A stretch of DNA of 64,000 bases from Gammaproteobacteria bacterium UBA7310 (lineage in GTDB: Bacteria > Pseudomonadota > Gammaproteobacteria > Pseudomonadales > Ketobacteraceae): positions 358,324 to 422,323 of the forward strand of contig DKQK01000025.1 of assembly GCA_002471665.1 (NCBI GenBank), in the 5' to 3' direction. The translations under genes were made by a program, and so were the position numbers. Positions 18,070-26,494 of this stretch are shown piece by piece (position 1 is the stretch's first letter; each line of letters begins with the position of its first letter). The notes beneath the pieces are model-generated. The model was not told the DNA's origin. It worked only from the letters and a program-made list of their open reading frames with translations, and ran no database searches.

Positions 18070-18837
18070 ATGATCCACGGTTTGCTGGATAAGCTGTTCG
18101 GTCATGAAGACAAACCGAAAGACGGCTCTCCCAAGAACATCAAACACGATCGCAACGAAATCGGAAGCTTACTGACCCTGTATCAGGATCAGAATCACCT
18201 GATGACAGCCATGATCATGAATGCCGGGCAGCGCAAGATTGCCAAGCTCAGCACGGGCATCGTGTCGGTGGATGAAGCGGGCCAGCTGTTCGTAACCGAT
18301 GAGTTCCACCCCAGCGATCCAAACCCGTTATTAAGCGAAGGGATTACGGTTCAATTCTCGTTAACCCACCACGGTGTGCGCCACCAGTTTAACGCTGTGC
18401 ACCTGCAAACCCAATCCACACCTGAGGGCGCCCGTCATCTTTTCAGGTTTCCTAAGGGCATAGAACAGATTCAACTGCGGGATGCCTTCCGCGTGAAGCT
18501 GAGTCAGGCCCACCCCATTAAAGTCACCCTGACCCACGCCGAGCACGCCGCCATCACCGGTACGTTGGCGGACCTGTCGGCCAGTGGTATGCGGGTGCGA
18601 ATCGAAGGCCTGGTCACCCCCAAGCCGGTGCGGGGGGAAACCTACAGTTCCTGTCATTTGGTGCTCAGTGACGGCCACCCCATTGTGTGCGGCGCGCGCC
18701 TGATGCACTGGCAATACGATCCTGACCTGAGAGTTTCCTACCTGGGTGTTCATTTTGAGAACCTGGATGGCAATACTCAGCGGGCCCTGAACCGGTATCT
18801 GACCGAGCTACAACGCAAACAACGCCAGCTCAGCTAA
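18070..18837 (+). CDS. YcgR-like PilZ domain flagellar brake protein
   Basis: Likely c-di-GMP receptor that acts on flagellar rotation. The 255-residue protein has an N-terminal YcgR-type domain (about 25-130). The C-terminal PilZ domain (about 135-250) contains both ligand motifs: R137-DAF-R141 (RxxxR) and D168-LSAS-G173 (DxSxxG). Position after flgN matches PilZ genes of pseudomonads. An extended -10 (TGCTAAAAT, 18025-18033) lies upstream. It converges with the next gene without any spacer. Confidence 0.88.
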   Translation: MIHGLLDKLFGHEDKPKDGSPKNIKHDRNEIGSLLTLYQDQNHLMTAMIMNAGQRKIAKLSTGIVSVDEAGQLFVTDEFHPSDPNPLLSEGITVQFSLTHHGVRHQFNAVHLQTQSTPEGARHLFRFPKGIEQIQLRDAFRVKLSQAHPIKVTLTHAEHAAITGTLADLSASGMRVRIEGLVTPKPVRGETYSSCHLVLSDGHPIVCGARLMHWQYDPDLRVSYLGVHFENLDGNTQRALNRYLTELQRKQRQLS

Positions 18838-19446
18838 TCAGTGGTTGCCGCCTCCGGGGGGCAGCCATTGAGGCAAATGCCGCCGCAAATCATCAGCTGT
18901 GTCGATATCCCAACGCTCAGCCAACACATGGAAATCACAACCACCTGCCAGCAAACGCTCCAGGGTCAGCCCCATTACCTCAGGGGTACCCCAGGGCATA
19001 TCCCGAAACAGAAACGGCACCGGCTGGGTGGCCCCCACCAGCACATAACCACCATCACTGGCCGGCCCCACGACCACCGTCGATTGTTGCAGGGCCGTAA
19101 ACGCAGCCTGCACATAACCGGCATCGATGGATGCCGCATCGGCGCCGACGATCACCACCCGATCATGACGGGCCAGGCCATGGCGCAATGCAAAGTCCAT
19201 GCGGGTTCCCAGGTTCTGTCCCTGCTGCAGACAACAGTCCACGCCCAAAGCTTCGAAATACCCCAAGGCCCGGGCATCCGTGGTCCACACTTCCACGGCG
19301 CCCACATTCGACTGCAACGCCATGGCGATCATGTGCTCACACAAACGCCGATGCAGCTGCAGTGCAAAGGCTTTGCCATGTGTTTTCGCAATCCGGGTTT
19401 TCACCTGGCCGATGACCGGGGCCTTGGCAAATATCTGTAACAACAT
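18838..19446 (-). CDS. TIGR04282-type glycosyltransferase (DUF2064) of an arsenosugar-type cluster
   Basis: The product of 202 residues from the ATG at 19446 (MLLQIFAKAPVIGQVKTRIAKTHGKAFALQLHRRL) matches the DUF2064/TIGR04282 family. These are nucleotidyl/glycosyltransferase-fold proteins found with ArsS. Family motifs visible are KAPVxGxVKTR, GTRMDFALRHGL, VVIVGADAASIDAGYV and GPASDGGYVLVGA. It lies 4 bp after the upstream glycosyltransferase, in one operon with arsS. The exact sugar transferred is not known from sequence. Confidence 0.85.
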   Translation of the reverse strand: MLLQIFAKAPVIGQVKTRIAKTHGKAFALQLHRRLCEHMIAMALQSNVGAVEVWTTDARALGYFEALGVDCCLQQGQNLGTRMDFALRHGLARHDRVVIVGADAASIDAGYVQAAFTALQQSTVVVGPASDGGYVLVGATQPVPFLFRDMPWGTPEVMGLTLERLLAGGCDFHVLAERWDIDTADDLRRHLPQWLPPGGGNH

Positions 19447-19450
19447 AACC

Positions 19451-20137
19451 CTATCCGTAATACCACTGATGCAGCCGCTGCGGACTGACACCCACCCGAA
19501 AGGCCAGGCGCAACCACCACATCAACAAGACGGTTCGCACCACTCCGTGTTTCGTCCAACGGCGTGCCGACGTTATGACGGGGCCCTTAAAACAAACCGG
19601 TGCCTGAAACTTACGGGCTCGCAAAGAGAAATCCACATCCTCCATCAGCGGATAATCAGTGAAGCCTTGCAGCTGATGGAAAAATTCCGCCCGCATAAAC
19701 AATGTTTGGTCGCCGGTGCACACGCCAGTCAGCGCCGAGCGTCGGTTGATAAACCAGGAAATCACGGAGTACGCCCGGCCGGGATGATCGAGGGCAACAT
19801 TAAAACGCCCCCAGAGCCCATGCCCCGACAGAAATTGTTGCATCTGAAGATTGAATGACTCCGGCAGCCAGGTGTCCGCGTGTAAAAAAACCAACAAAGG
19901 ACCTGCGGACACAGCAGCGCCGGCATTCATCTGCCGCGCGCGACCGGATTCCGAAACCACAACAGTGACAGGAAAGCGCGCCAACAGTGCCCGGGTGTTG
20001 TCAACACTGCCGCCGTCACATACCACCACCTGCCAGCGGTTTTCCAACTTTACCAACAAATCCGCAAGCCAGTATTCCAAGCCCTGCGCTTCATTTAATA
20101 CGGGAACAACAACCGTACCCAGGCAGCTTTCCGACAT
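19451..20137 (-). CDS. TIGR04283-type family 2 glycosyltransferase of an arsenosugar-type cluster
   Basis: A 228-residue GT-A fold family 2 glycosyltransferase. It starts VVVPVLNEAQGLEYWLADLL, has CDGGSVDNT at the nucleotide-binding strand, and LLVFLHADTWLP with the metal-binding D-x-D-like element HAD. Then come QMNAGA and the C-terminal GVCTGDQTLFMRAEFFHQLQGF...LMEDVDFSLRARK. This pattern fits TIGR04283, named for its association with ArsS. It lies 6 bp downstream of arsS. Confidence 0.87.
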   Translation of the reverse strand: MSESCLGTVVVPVLNEAQGLEYWLADLLVKLENRWQVVVCDGGSVDNTRALLARFPVTVVVSESGRARQMNAGAAVSAGPLLVFLHADTWLPESFNLQMQQFLSGHGLWGRFNVALDHPGRAYSVISWFINRRSALTGVCTGDQTLFMRAEFFHQLQGFTDYPLMEDVDFSLRARKFQAPVCFKGPVITSARRWTKHGVVRTVLLMWWLRLAFRVGVSPQRLHQWYYG

Positions 20138-20143
20138 GGCCTA

Positions 20144-21109
20144 TCAGTCCAGGGCCCCGCCACAACTACTGCCCTGACCTGCAGTACAGCCAAAGCAATG
20201 GTCAGCCACCACCACCGGATTACCGCTGAGATCAGCCTGGAGTAAATCGGTCAGATGCCGACCACCGCCGCGGTGCTGCAATGGTATATTCAACATTTGG
20301 TTGAAGTCGCAATCGTATAAATATCCCTGCCAATCCACACTAATGGTGTTGCGGCACATCAAGCCCGTGAGGTTACCCGCATTGAAGCTACTGCGTAGCA
20401 ATCCCATATACTCTTCGAATTGACCTTTGGAGACCAGCATGCTGCCAAAACGACTGATGGGCATGTTGGCGAGGGTTAACAAGCTGTTGAACTGAATATC
20501 AAACTCTGCGGCAAGCCTTTCCTTGTACTGCTGCTCCAGAGCCTGTTGTGATGGTGGTAAAAACGCACCGCCGGGATTGTAGACCAGATCCAGAATCAGC
20601 CCACTGCCCTGCCTGCCGTAGCCCAGGGCATTCAATGTTTTCAAGCCTTCAATCGAGCCTTCGAACACCCCCTTGCCCCGCTGGGAGTCAACATTCTGCT
20701 CACTGTAACAAGGCAGTGACGCCACAACCCGAACCCCCTGGGCCGCCAGAAAATCCGCCAGGCTTTCCTGCCCGGGCTCCTGCAGAATCGTCAGGTTACA
20801 GCGATCAATCACCTCCACCCCTTCTGCCCGGGACTGCTCTACCAACCACCTGAAATGAGCATTCAACTCAGGCGCGCCACCGGTCATATCCAGCACTGCG
20901 GGCCGGCGTTTACGCACCACTTCCAACACTTGCTGAGCAGTATGCCAGGACATCTCTTCCGTGCGCTTGGGCCCGGCGTTGACATGACAGTGCGTACAAC
21001 TGAGATTGCAGCGGTAGCCCAGATTGACCTGTAGAATTTCCAGATTCCCCCGTTGCACCGGCGGAAAATCGGTAGTGGAGCGAAATAGTAGTGGTCTGGT
21101 GTCAATCAT
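20144..21109 (-). CDS. arsS: Arsenosugar biosynthesis radical SAM protein ArsS
   Basis: ArsS is a radical SAM enzyme thought to add a 5'-deoxyadenosyl group to dimethylarsenite on the way to arsenosugars. From the ATG at 21109 (321 residues) the cluster motif is C34-NLS-C38-TH-C41. The DUF3641 C-terminus has CDFNQMLNIPL and a Cys-rich end CFGCTAGQGSSCGGALD, both typical. The ATG at 21139 lies on the tail of the preceding terminator with no ribosome site, so 21109 (AGGG upstream) is preferred. No arsM methyltransferase is adjacent. Confidence 0.9.
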   Translation of the reverse strand: MIDTRPLLFRSTTDFPPVQRGNLEILQVNLGYRCNLSCTHCHVNAGPKRTEEMSWHTAQQVLEVVRKRRPAVLDMTGGAPELNAHFRWLVEQSRAEGVEVIDRCNLTILQEPGQESLADFLAAQGVRVVASLPCYSEQNVDSQRGKGVFEGSIEGLKTLNALGYGRQGSGLILDLVYNPGGAFLPPSQQALEQQYKERLAAEFDIQFNSLLTLANMPISRFGSMLVSKGQFEEYMGLLRSSFNAGNLTGLMCRNTISVDWQGYLYDCDFNQMLNIPLQHRGGGRHLTDLLQADLSGNPVVVADHCFGCTAGQGSSCGGALD

Positions 21110-21150
21110 TCTGATATTCCCTGCTGCGGCATTGCCCATCTTAAAACAAA

Positions 21151-21184
21151 AAACCCGTGGCCTACAGTCAGCACCACGGGTTTT
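21151..21184. terminator. Terminator between the acyl-CoA dehydrogenase pair and arsS
   Basis: AAACCCGTGG and CCACGGGTTT form a 10-bp stem with a 13-nt loop. T-runs occur on both strands, longest on the minus strand. It ends the minus-strand acyl-CoA dehydrogenase operon, whose last stop is at 21208. Confidence 0.88.
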
Positions 21185-21207
21185 ATGACGGACGAAATGT
21201 CGTTTCG

Positions 21208-22341
21208 TTACACAGACAAGGATATAAAACGCTTCAGGTGATAATCCCCATTGCCAAAAAGGGTATTGATTACATTGATGCGTTTCAGGTACATACCCAC
21301 GCTCATTTCGTCGGTCATTCCCATGCCGCCAAATATCTGTATGGCTTCATGGGCCACCTTCTGGCCCTTCACAGCCACTGCGTACTTCAACGCCGACACG
21401 TTTTTGCTGAAATCGGCATCCCCGGCCTTGTGGCTCATCACCGCTCTTAATAGCAGTGATTTGCACTCTTCATGCATGGTAAACATGTCCACCATGCGAT
21501 GTTGTAGCGCCTGAAAAGCCGAAATCGGAACCCCGAACTGCTTACGGTTCTGACTGTACTCAACGGTTTCCCTGTACAGCTTTTCCATCATACCCACCGC
21601 TTCCGCGGCCAACGCCACCGCGGCTTCATCCGCAATACTTTCCAATGCCGGCACTGCCGCGCCATCCATTCCCAGCAACGCAGCAGCAGGCACTTTAACG
21701 TTGCTCAAGGTCAGCTCGGCCGCACGATGTCCATCCAATGTGGGAAAGTCCTGCCGTTCAATACCATCGCTGTCGGCCGGTACCAGGAACAGGGATACAC
21801 CTTCGCGATCACGGGAATCGCCGGCAGCACGGGCCGAAACAATAAAGGTGTCTGCACTGCCGCCATGCAAGACCATGGCTTTGGCGCCATTGAGTTGGTA
21901 ACCCTCTGCGCTGCTGGTGGCAGTGGTTTGCACGTCGAATAAGTCAAATCGGGATTGCGGTTCCACCGCCGCCAGCGCGAGCTTGCGGCTGCCATCAATA
22001 ATGCCGGCCAGAATCTCGCTTTTCTGCTCTGCATTGCCCACCTTGGCCAATAGGCCACCGGCAATCAGTACAGTGGAAACATAGGGCTCAACCACCAGGC
22101 CTTTGCCAAATTCCTCCATCATGATCATGGTTTCAACGGCACCGCCGCCAATACCACCATCTTCTTCGGAAAACGGCACACACAACCATCCCAGCTCGGC
22201 AAAGGTCTGCCAGGTGGCAGCATCAAAGCCACCGTCCATCGCGCAGTGCTTTTTTCGGGTTTCATAATCGTAATCGTTCTGAATGAACCGGCTCACACTG
22301 TCTTTCAGTAATGTCTGTTCTTCGCTGTAATTAAAATTCAT
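21208..22341 (-). CDS. Acyl-CoA dehydrogenase, small-subunit type (PimD-like)
   Basis: A 377-residue FAD-dependent acyl-CoA dehydrogenase fold protein. It starts MNFNYSEEQTLLKDSVSRFIQNDYDYETRKKHC and contains LCVPFSEEDGGIGGG and RKQFGVPISAFQALQHRMVDM. At the place where short/medium-chain enzymes carry the catalytic Glu (IYEGT), it reads LFGNGD. With its partner at 22350 it resembles the paired large/small dehydrogenases such as PimC/PimD. The substrate cannot be read from sequence. It is 8 bp downstream of its partner. Confidence 0.88.
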   Translation of the reverse strand: MNFNYSEEQTLLKDSVSRFIQNDYDYETRKKHCAMDGGFDAATWQTFAELGWLCVPFSEEDGGIGGGAVETMIMMEEFGKGLVVEPYVSTVLIAGGLLAKVGNAEQKSEILAGIIDGSRKLALAAVEPQSRFDLFDVQTTATSSAEGYQLNGAKAMVLHGGSADTFIVSARAAGDSRDREGVSLFLVPADSDGIERQDFPTLDGHRAAELTLSNVKVPAAALLGMDGAAVPALESIADEAAVALAAEAVGMMEKLYRETVEYSQNRKQFGVPISAFQALQHRMVDMFTMHEECKSLLLRAVMSHKAGDADFSKNVSALKYAVAVKGQKVAHEAIQIFGGMGMTDEMSVGMYLKRINVINTLFGNGDYHLKRFISLSV

Positions 22342-22349
22342 GGTTCCAC

Positions 22350-23513
22350 CTATAATCCCAACACCATTTTCGCGATGATATTTTTCTGCACTTCATTAGA
22401 GCCGCCATAAATGGTGGCTGCTCTGCCGTACAGGTATTTGGTGGAAATCGGCGCTGCGTAGTCGTTACCCACGCCCTGCCCCAGGGCATGTGCGTAGTAG
22501 CCACAGGCTTCAACCGACAGTTCGGCAACCGCCTGTTGTATTTCCGTGCCTCTGATCTTCAGTATGGAGGATTCCGGCCCGGGGGCACCGCCATCGGCCA
22601 CGCTGGCAATGGCACGCAACTCAGTGTATTCCAATGCCATCAGGTCCACTTCAATCCGGGCCAGTTTGGCACAAAACATCTCATCTTCAATCAGCGGTTT
22701 ACCAGCGGAAATCTCCTGAGCTGCAATTTGCTTCAATCGCTCAATTGCTCTTTTCGACTGTGGAACTCCGGCAATGGCGGTACGCTCGTGGGTAAGCAGA
22801 TATTTCGCGTAGGTCCAGCCTTTGTTTTCTTCACCGATACGGTTGGCCACAGGAACCTTGACGTTGTCGAAAAATACTTCATTCAAAGAATGCTGATTAT
22901 CAATGGAGTCAATTTTACGAACTTCGATTCCCGGTGTGTTCATATCAATCAACAGGAAAGAGATGCCCTCCTGCTTTTTGGCATTGCCATCGGTGCGCAC
23001 CAGGCAGAAAATCCAATCCGAATGCTGGGCATAAGTGGTCCAGATTTTCTGACCATTCACAATATAGTCATCGCCATCACGCTCGGCTCTGGTCTGCAGC
23101 GCGGCCAAATCCGAGCCGGCACCGGGCTCAGAATAGCCCTGACACCACCAAACGTTACTTTGCAGGATATCCGGTAAAAAGCGTGCCTTCTGCTCTTCAT
23201 TGCCAAAGGTGTAAATCACCGGGCCCACCATTTTCAGGCCAAATGGCACCAGTGTGGGCGCACCGGCTTCCGCGCACTCATTTTCAAAGATAAACTTCTG
23301 CGTGATGCTCCAGCCGGTACCGCCGTATTGGGTTGGCCAGCTAGGGGCAATCCAGCCCTTTTCATACAGAATTTTCTGCCATTGCACGATGGTATCTTTA
23401 TCGATATACCCACCCACCACAGCACGCTTGAACCGATCGGACAGCTTCTCTTTCAGGAACGCGCGCACTTCGTCACGAAACGCAACATCATTGGGAGTCA
23501 GTTGAATGTCCAT
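22350..23513 (-). CDS. Acyl-CoA dehydrogenase, large-subunit type (PimC-like)
   Basis: A 387-residue acyl-CoA dehydrogenase. It starts MDIQLTPNDVAFRDEVRAFLKEKL. The flavin-domain motif QGYSEPGAGSDLAALQTRAERDGDDYIVNGQKIWTTYAQHSDWIFCLVRT is complete. The C-terminal site reads IYGGSNEVQ, with Gly where the catalytic Glu usually sits in IYEGT. A Glu in LLTHERTAIAG may be the base, as in the isovaleryl/long-chain type. Together the two genes probably form a heteromeric enzyme of fatty, dicarboxylic or ring-acid degradation. Confidence 0.9.
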   Translation of the reverse strand: MDIQLTPNDVAFRDEVRAFLKEKLSDRFKRAVVGGYIDKDTIVQWQKILYEKGWIAPSWPTQYGGTGWSITQKFIFENECAEAGAPTLVPFGLKMVGPVIYTFGNEEQKARFLPDILQSNVWWCQGYSEPGAGSDLAALQTRAERDGDDYIVNGQKIWTTYAQHSDWIFCLVRTDGNAKKQEGISFLLIDMNTPGIEVRKIDSIDNQHSLNEVFFDNVKVPVANRIGEENKGWTYAKYLLTHERTAIAGVPQSKRAIERLKQIAAQEISAGKPLIEDEMFCAKLARIEVDLMALEYTELRAIASVADGGAPGPESSILKIRGTEIQQAVAELSVEACGYYAHALGQGVGNDYAAPISTKYLYGRAATIYGGSNEVQKNIIAKMVLGL

Positions 23514-23713
23514 TCCTATCCTCTGTTGTTATCAAAAAATCCGCTCATGCAGACCTTATAGCGACTTATCAGTGTATGCGACACCACATGGAGCGTCACT
23601 GACCAAAATTGCCAGATTTTTGGCCTGGACAATCCCCACCGAAACAGATACTTACCCCCTTTAGGGTAGATTAACCCGGTGTAAGCCGTTAAAATCCCGC
23701 CAATCTTGACAGA

Positions 23714-23790
23714 CCGCCCTTAGCTCAGCTGGATAGAGCGTCCCCCTCCTAAGGGGAAGGTCTCAGGTTCGAATCCTGAAGGGCGGGCCA
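23714..23790 (+). tRNA. tRNA-Arg (anticodon CCT)
   Basis: A 77-nt cloverleaf with acceptor CCGCCCT/AGGGCGG, discriminator G and encoded CCA. D arm is GCTC/GAGC. Anticodon loop CTCCTAA is on a TCCCC/GGGGA stem. T arm is TCAGG-TTCGAAT-CCTGA. It reads the codon AGG. A -10-like TAAAAT (23690-23695) with a GC-rich discriminator lies just upstream, and no terminator is obvious before modB. Confidence 0.97.
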
Positions 23791-23880
23791 TTTTAAGCAT
23801 CCCCATGATCTTTCAGGCCTTTCTCCGGTACGCACTAAGCATTAGTATTGTCGCAGGTACCCTCAAATGATCGAGATGCA

Positions 23881-24564
23881 ATGGACTTTACTGCAGTTAA
23901 CAGCCCAGCCATCTGGTTGACCTTAAAACTGGCCCTGATGACCACGTTCATCCTGCTCCTGTTGGCCACGCCTTTGGCCTGGTGGCTGGCCAACACCAGC
24001 AGCCGCAGCAAAGGCATGATTGCCGCACTGGTGGCCATGCCCCTGGTGTTGCCCCCCAGCGTGCTGGGCTTCTATCTTCTGCTGGTGATGGGCCCCCAAG
24101 GGCTGGTTGGGCAGATAACCCAATGGCTGGGCGCCGGACTGCTGCCGTTTACTTTCCCCGGTCTGGTGTTTGCTTCCGTGATTTACTCACTGCCGTTTTC
24201 CGTGCAACCCATCCAAAGTGCGTTTGAGCAATTGGGCAAGCGCCCCATGGAAGCCGCTTCCACACTCAGGGCATCGCCACTGGACCGGTTCTTTACCATT
24301 GCTCTGCCACAGGCTAAACCGGGGTTATTGACCGCCATGGTGCTGACGTTTGCACATACCGTGGGAGAATTCGGTGTGGTACTGATGCTGGGAGGGAACA
24401 TAGAAGGCGAAACACGGGTGCTTTCGGTGGCCATCTATGATCATGTGGAGGCCTTGGAATACTCCAAGGCACATCTGCTGTCTGCCGGGTTGATCGCCTT
24501 TTCCTTTACCGTGCTGCTGCTCCTGCAGCGTCTTAACAGTAAACGCCGGTGGCAGCCCATATGA
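23881..24564 (+). CDS. modB: Molybdate ABC transporter permease ModB
   Basis: ModB is the membrane channel of the molybdate importer. The ATG at 23881 gives 227 residues. A TTG at 23848 is possible but lacks a better ribosome site. Several membrane spans are seen, with VAMPLVLPPSVLGFYLLLVMGP. The EAA loop EAASTLRASPLDRFFTIALPQAKPGLL contacts ModC. The usual upstream neighbour modA is absent; the preceding gene is tRNA-Arg. It overlaps modC by ATGA. Confidence 0.95.
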   Translation: MDFTAVNSPAIWLTLKLALMTTFILLLLATPLAWWLANTSSRSKGMIAALVAMPLVLPPSVLGFYLLLVMGPQGLVGQITQWLGAGLLPFTFPGLVFASVIYSLPFSVQPIQSAFEQLGKRPMEAASTLRASPLDRFFTIALPQAKPGLLTAMVLTFAHTVGEFGVVLMLGGNIEGETRVLSVAIYDHVEALEYSKAHLLSAGLIAFSFTVLLLLQRLNSKRRWQPI

Positions 24565-25646
24565 GCGCCATTGAGTTTCAGTTTCTGGTACAGCGGGATG
24601 ATTTTACCCTGCAGGTAAACAGTCAGCTCCCGGCCCAAGGAATAACGGCCCTGTTCGGGCCGTCCGGTTCTGGTAAAACCACCTTATTGCGCTGTATCGC
24701 CGGGCTGGAAAAAAGTACCGATGCCAAACTGATCGTCAGTGGAAAGCCGTGGCAGAACCAAACCACTTTTCTCGCTCCTCATCAACGGCCCATTGGTTAC
24801 GTATTCCAGGAAGCGAGCCTCTTTTCTCATCTCTCCATCAGAAAAAACCTACAGTATGGTTGGAAGCGCATTGCCCCGTCGCAACGCACTGTGCGCTTTG
24901 AAGAGGTGATTTCACTGCTGGGTATCGATGGTTTTCTGCAACGTTACCCGCACCAGCTCTCCGGCGGCCAACGCCAGCGCGTGGCCATTGCCCGTGCATT
25001 ATTGACCAGCCCCGCGTTATTGTTAATGGATGAGCCGCTTTCAGGGCTTGATCTTGAAAGTAAGCAAGAAATATTGCCTTATCTGGAACGGTTGCATGAC
25101 GAAACCAGTCTGCCCATTCTTTATGTCAGCCATGCTCCGGATGAAGTGGTGCGGCTGGCCGATCATCTGGTACTGATGGAAAACGGCAGCATTCAGGCCC
25201 AGGGTGACTTGAATTCGTTGCTAACCCGTTCTGATCTGCCCCTGTCAAAACTGGATGAAGCCAGCACTGTTTTACAGTGCCGGGTAGCATCCCATGATGA
25301 AACCTACCACGCCACCTATGTCGCCATCGACAACACCGGCCTCAATCAGAAGCTGCTGGTATCCTACAAACCCATGCCGGTTGACCATCCGGTACGGGTC
25401 AGAATCCTGGCTCGGGATGTTAGCCTGGCATTGCAGATGCAGGATCAAACCAGCATCAGCAACATTCTGCCCGCCAGGGTGGTGGAAATATTTCCCAGTG
25501 CCACCCCCTATCAGGTGATGGTCAAACTGGACATCGGCGGCCAGTTTATTCTTTCGAAGATCACCAGGCGATCGGAAGCAGTGCTGGGTATCGAAAAAAA
25601 CAAGTTGGTTTATGCCCAGGTGAAATCCGTGGCCTTGATGCGCTAA
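24561..25646 (+). CDS. modC: Molybdate ABC transporter ATP-binding protein ModC
   Basis: ModC is the ATPase of the molybdate importer. From the ATG at 24561, which overlaps the modB stop, the protein has 361 residues. Walker A is G33-PSGSGKT-40, the signature is LSGGQRQRVAIARAL, Walker B is LLLMDEPLSGLD, and the switch His lies in YVSHAPDE. The C-terminal 100 residues fit the molybdate-binding TOBE domain (SISNILPARVVEIFPSATPYQVMVKLDIGGQFILSKITRRS). Its end overlaps the convergent rhomboid gene by 4 bp. Confidence 0.96.
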   Translation: MSAIEFQFLVQRDDFTLQVNSQLPAQGITALFGPSGSGKTTLLRCIAGLEKSTDAKLIVSGKPWQNQTTFLAPHQRPIGYVFQEASLFSHLSIRKNLQYGWKRIAPSQRTVRFEEVISLLGIDGFLQRYPHQLSGGQRQRVAIARALLTSPALLLMDEPLSGLDLESKQEILPYLERLHDETSLPILYVSHAPDEVVRLADHLVLMENGSIQAQGDLNSLLTRSDLPLSKLDEASTVLQCRVASHDETYHATYVAIDNTGLNQKLLVSYKPMPVDHPVRVRILARDVSLALQMQDQTSISNILPARVVEIFPSATPYQVMVKLDIGGQFILSKITRRSEAVLGIEKNKLVYAQVKSVALMR

Positions 25647-26494
25647 TTCGAAGGCACCCTATCCAGCCGCGCCAATAACCCACCCAGAAAGCAACCGGTC
25701 AGCAAGCCACTCAGGTGAGCCTGATTGGCCATCGGCATGATATTGGTAAAGCCCAACGCCAGCGCGATCAACATAAACACCATCAGCCCTTTGGGTAAAC
25801 GAAAGGGCGGTGCCGGGCTGAAACGTTCGTAGAACCACAAATACCCCAACACGCCGTACACCACACCCGACAGCCCACCAAACCGGTTGCCGGTCCACAA
25901 AAACTGCACCAGATTGGAGATCACCGCGCAGATCAGAAACAGGGAAAACAACCGCACCGACCGTTGTGTGCGTTCCACCATACCGCCAAAGACCCACCAG
26001 GCACTCATGTTGAACAGAAAATGGAAAATACCAAAATGCACAAACGCCGGTGTAATCCAGCGCCACAGTTCAGCGCTGCTGGCAATGCTACGCAGGCTGC
26101 TGAAAAACATGAACGGCGCCCGGGCGGCGCTATCCATACCCTGCGCGGTCAGCAGGTACACCACCAGACTGATTACTATAACCGTTTTTGTGACCACGCC
26201 ACTCAGTTGCATAATGCGCGAGAAGGTTAATCCACGATACAAACCAGACAGCTTCTCTGCCTGCGTGGTATCTTCATCCAGCAACCAGGAAGCCTGCCGG
26301 TAACGCTCATGATTGGGTTCATCAAGAAAGCGCTGTAATTCCTCCTGGGCCTGCGCTACCTGTTCGTCGCGATCAATGAAGATATTGGCCCCATCGTCCC
26401 GGATCTGCGCTGAAGCGGACACACCCAGACTTTTAAGATAATCCACAAAAGCCTGGGCATAACGGGGATGGCGGATAAAGGTAAGATGATGCAT
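25643..26494 (-). CDS. Rhomboid family intramembrane serine protease
   Basis: A GlpG-like membrane protease of 283 residues. A cytoplasmic N-terminal domain (about 1-90) is followed by six or so membrane spans. Visible motifs are HFGIFHFLFNMSAWWVFGGMVE, GLSGVVYGVLGY with the catalytic Ser near 209, and NQAHLSGLLTGCFLGGL with the catalytic His near 260. The catalytic dyad is therefore intact. Its start codon overlaps the stop of the peroxiredoxin gene by one base. The substrate is unknown. Confidence 0.92.
   Translation of the reverse strand: MHHLTFIRHPRYAQAFVDYLKSLGVSASAQIRDDGANIFIDRDEQVAQAQEELQRFLDEPNHERYRQASWLLDEDTTQAEKLSGLYRGLTFSRIMQLSGVVTKTVIVISLVVYLLTAQGMDSAARAPFMFFSSLRSIASSAELWRWITPAFVHFGIFHFLFNMSAWWVFGGMVERTQRSVRLFSLFLICAVISNLVQFLWTGNRFGGLSGVVYGVLGYLWFYERFSPAPPFRLPKGLMVFMLIALALGFTNIMPMANQAHLSGLLTGCFLGGLLARLDRVPSN

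Noticed and set aside
18838..19858. Long plus-strand frames opposite the arsenosugar glycosyltransferases (for example 18841-19440 and 19199-19858)
   Set aside because: The minus-strand frames have clear family motifs and operon spacing; the plus-strand ones are shadows of GC-rich coding DNA.
23714..23790. tRNA-Arg(CCT) as an attachment site for an integrated element
   Set aside because: No integrase and no second copy of the tRNA 3' end was noticed nearby.
25887..26303. 138-codon plus-strand frame opposite the rhomboid gene
   Set aside because: The minus-strand rhomboid has a complete catalytic dyad and membrane topology; the plus frame has no domain or ribosome site.
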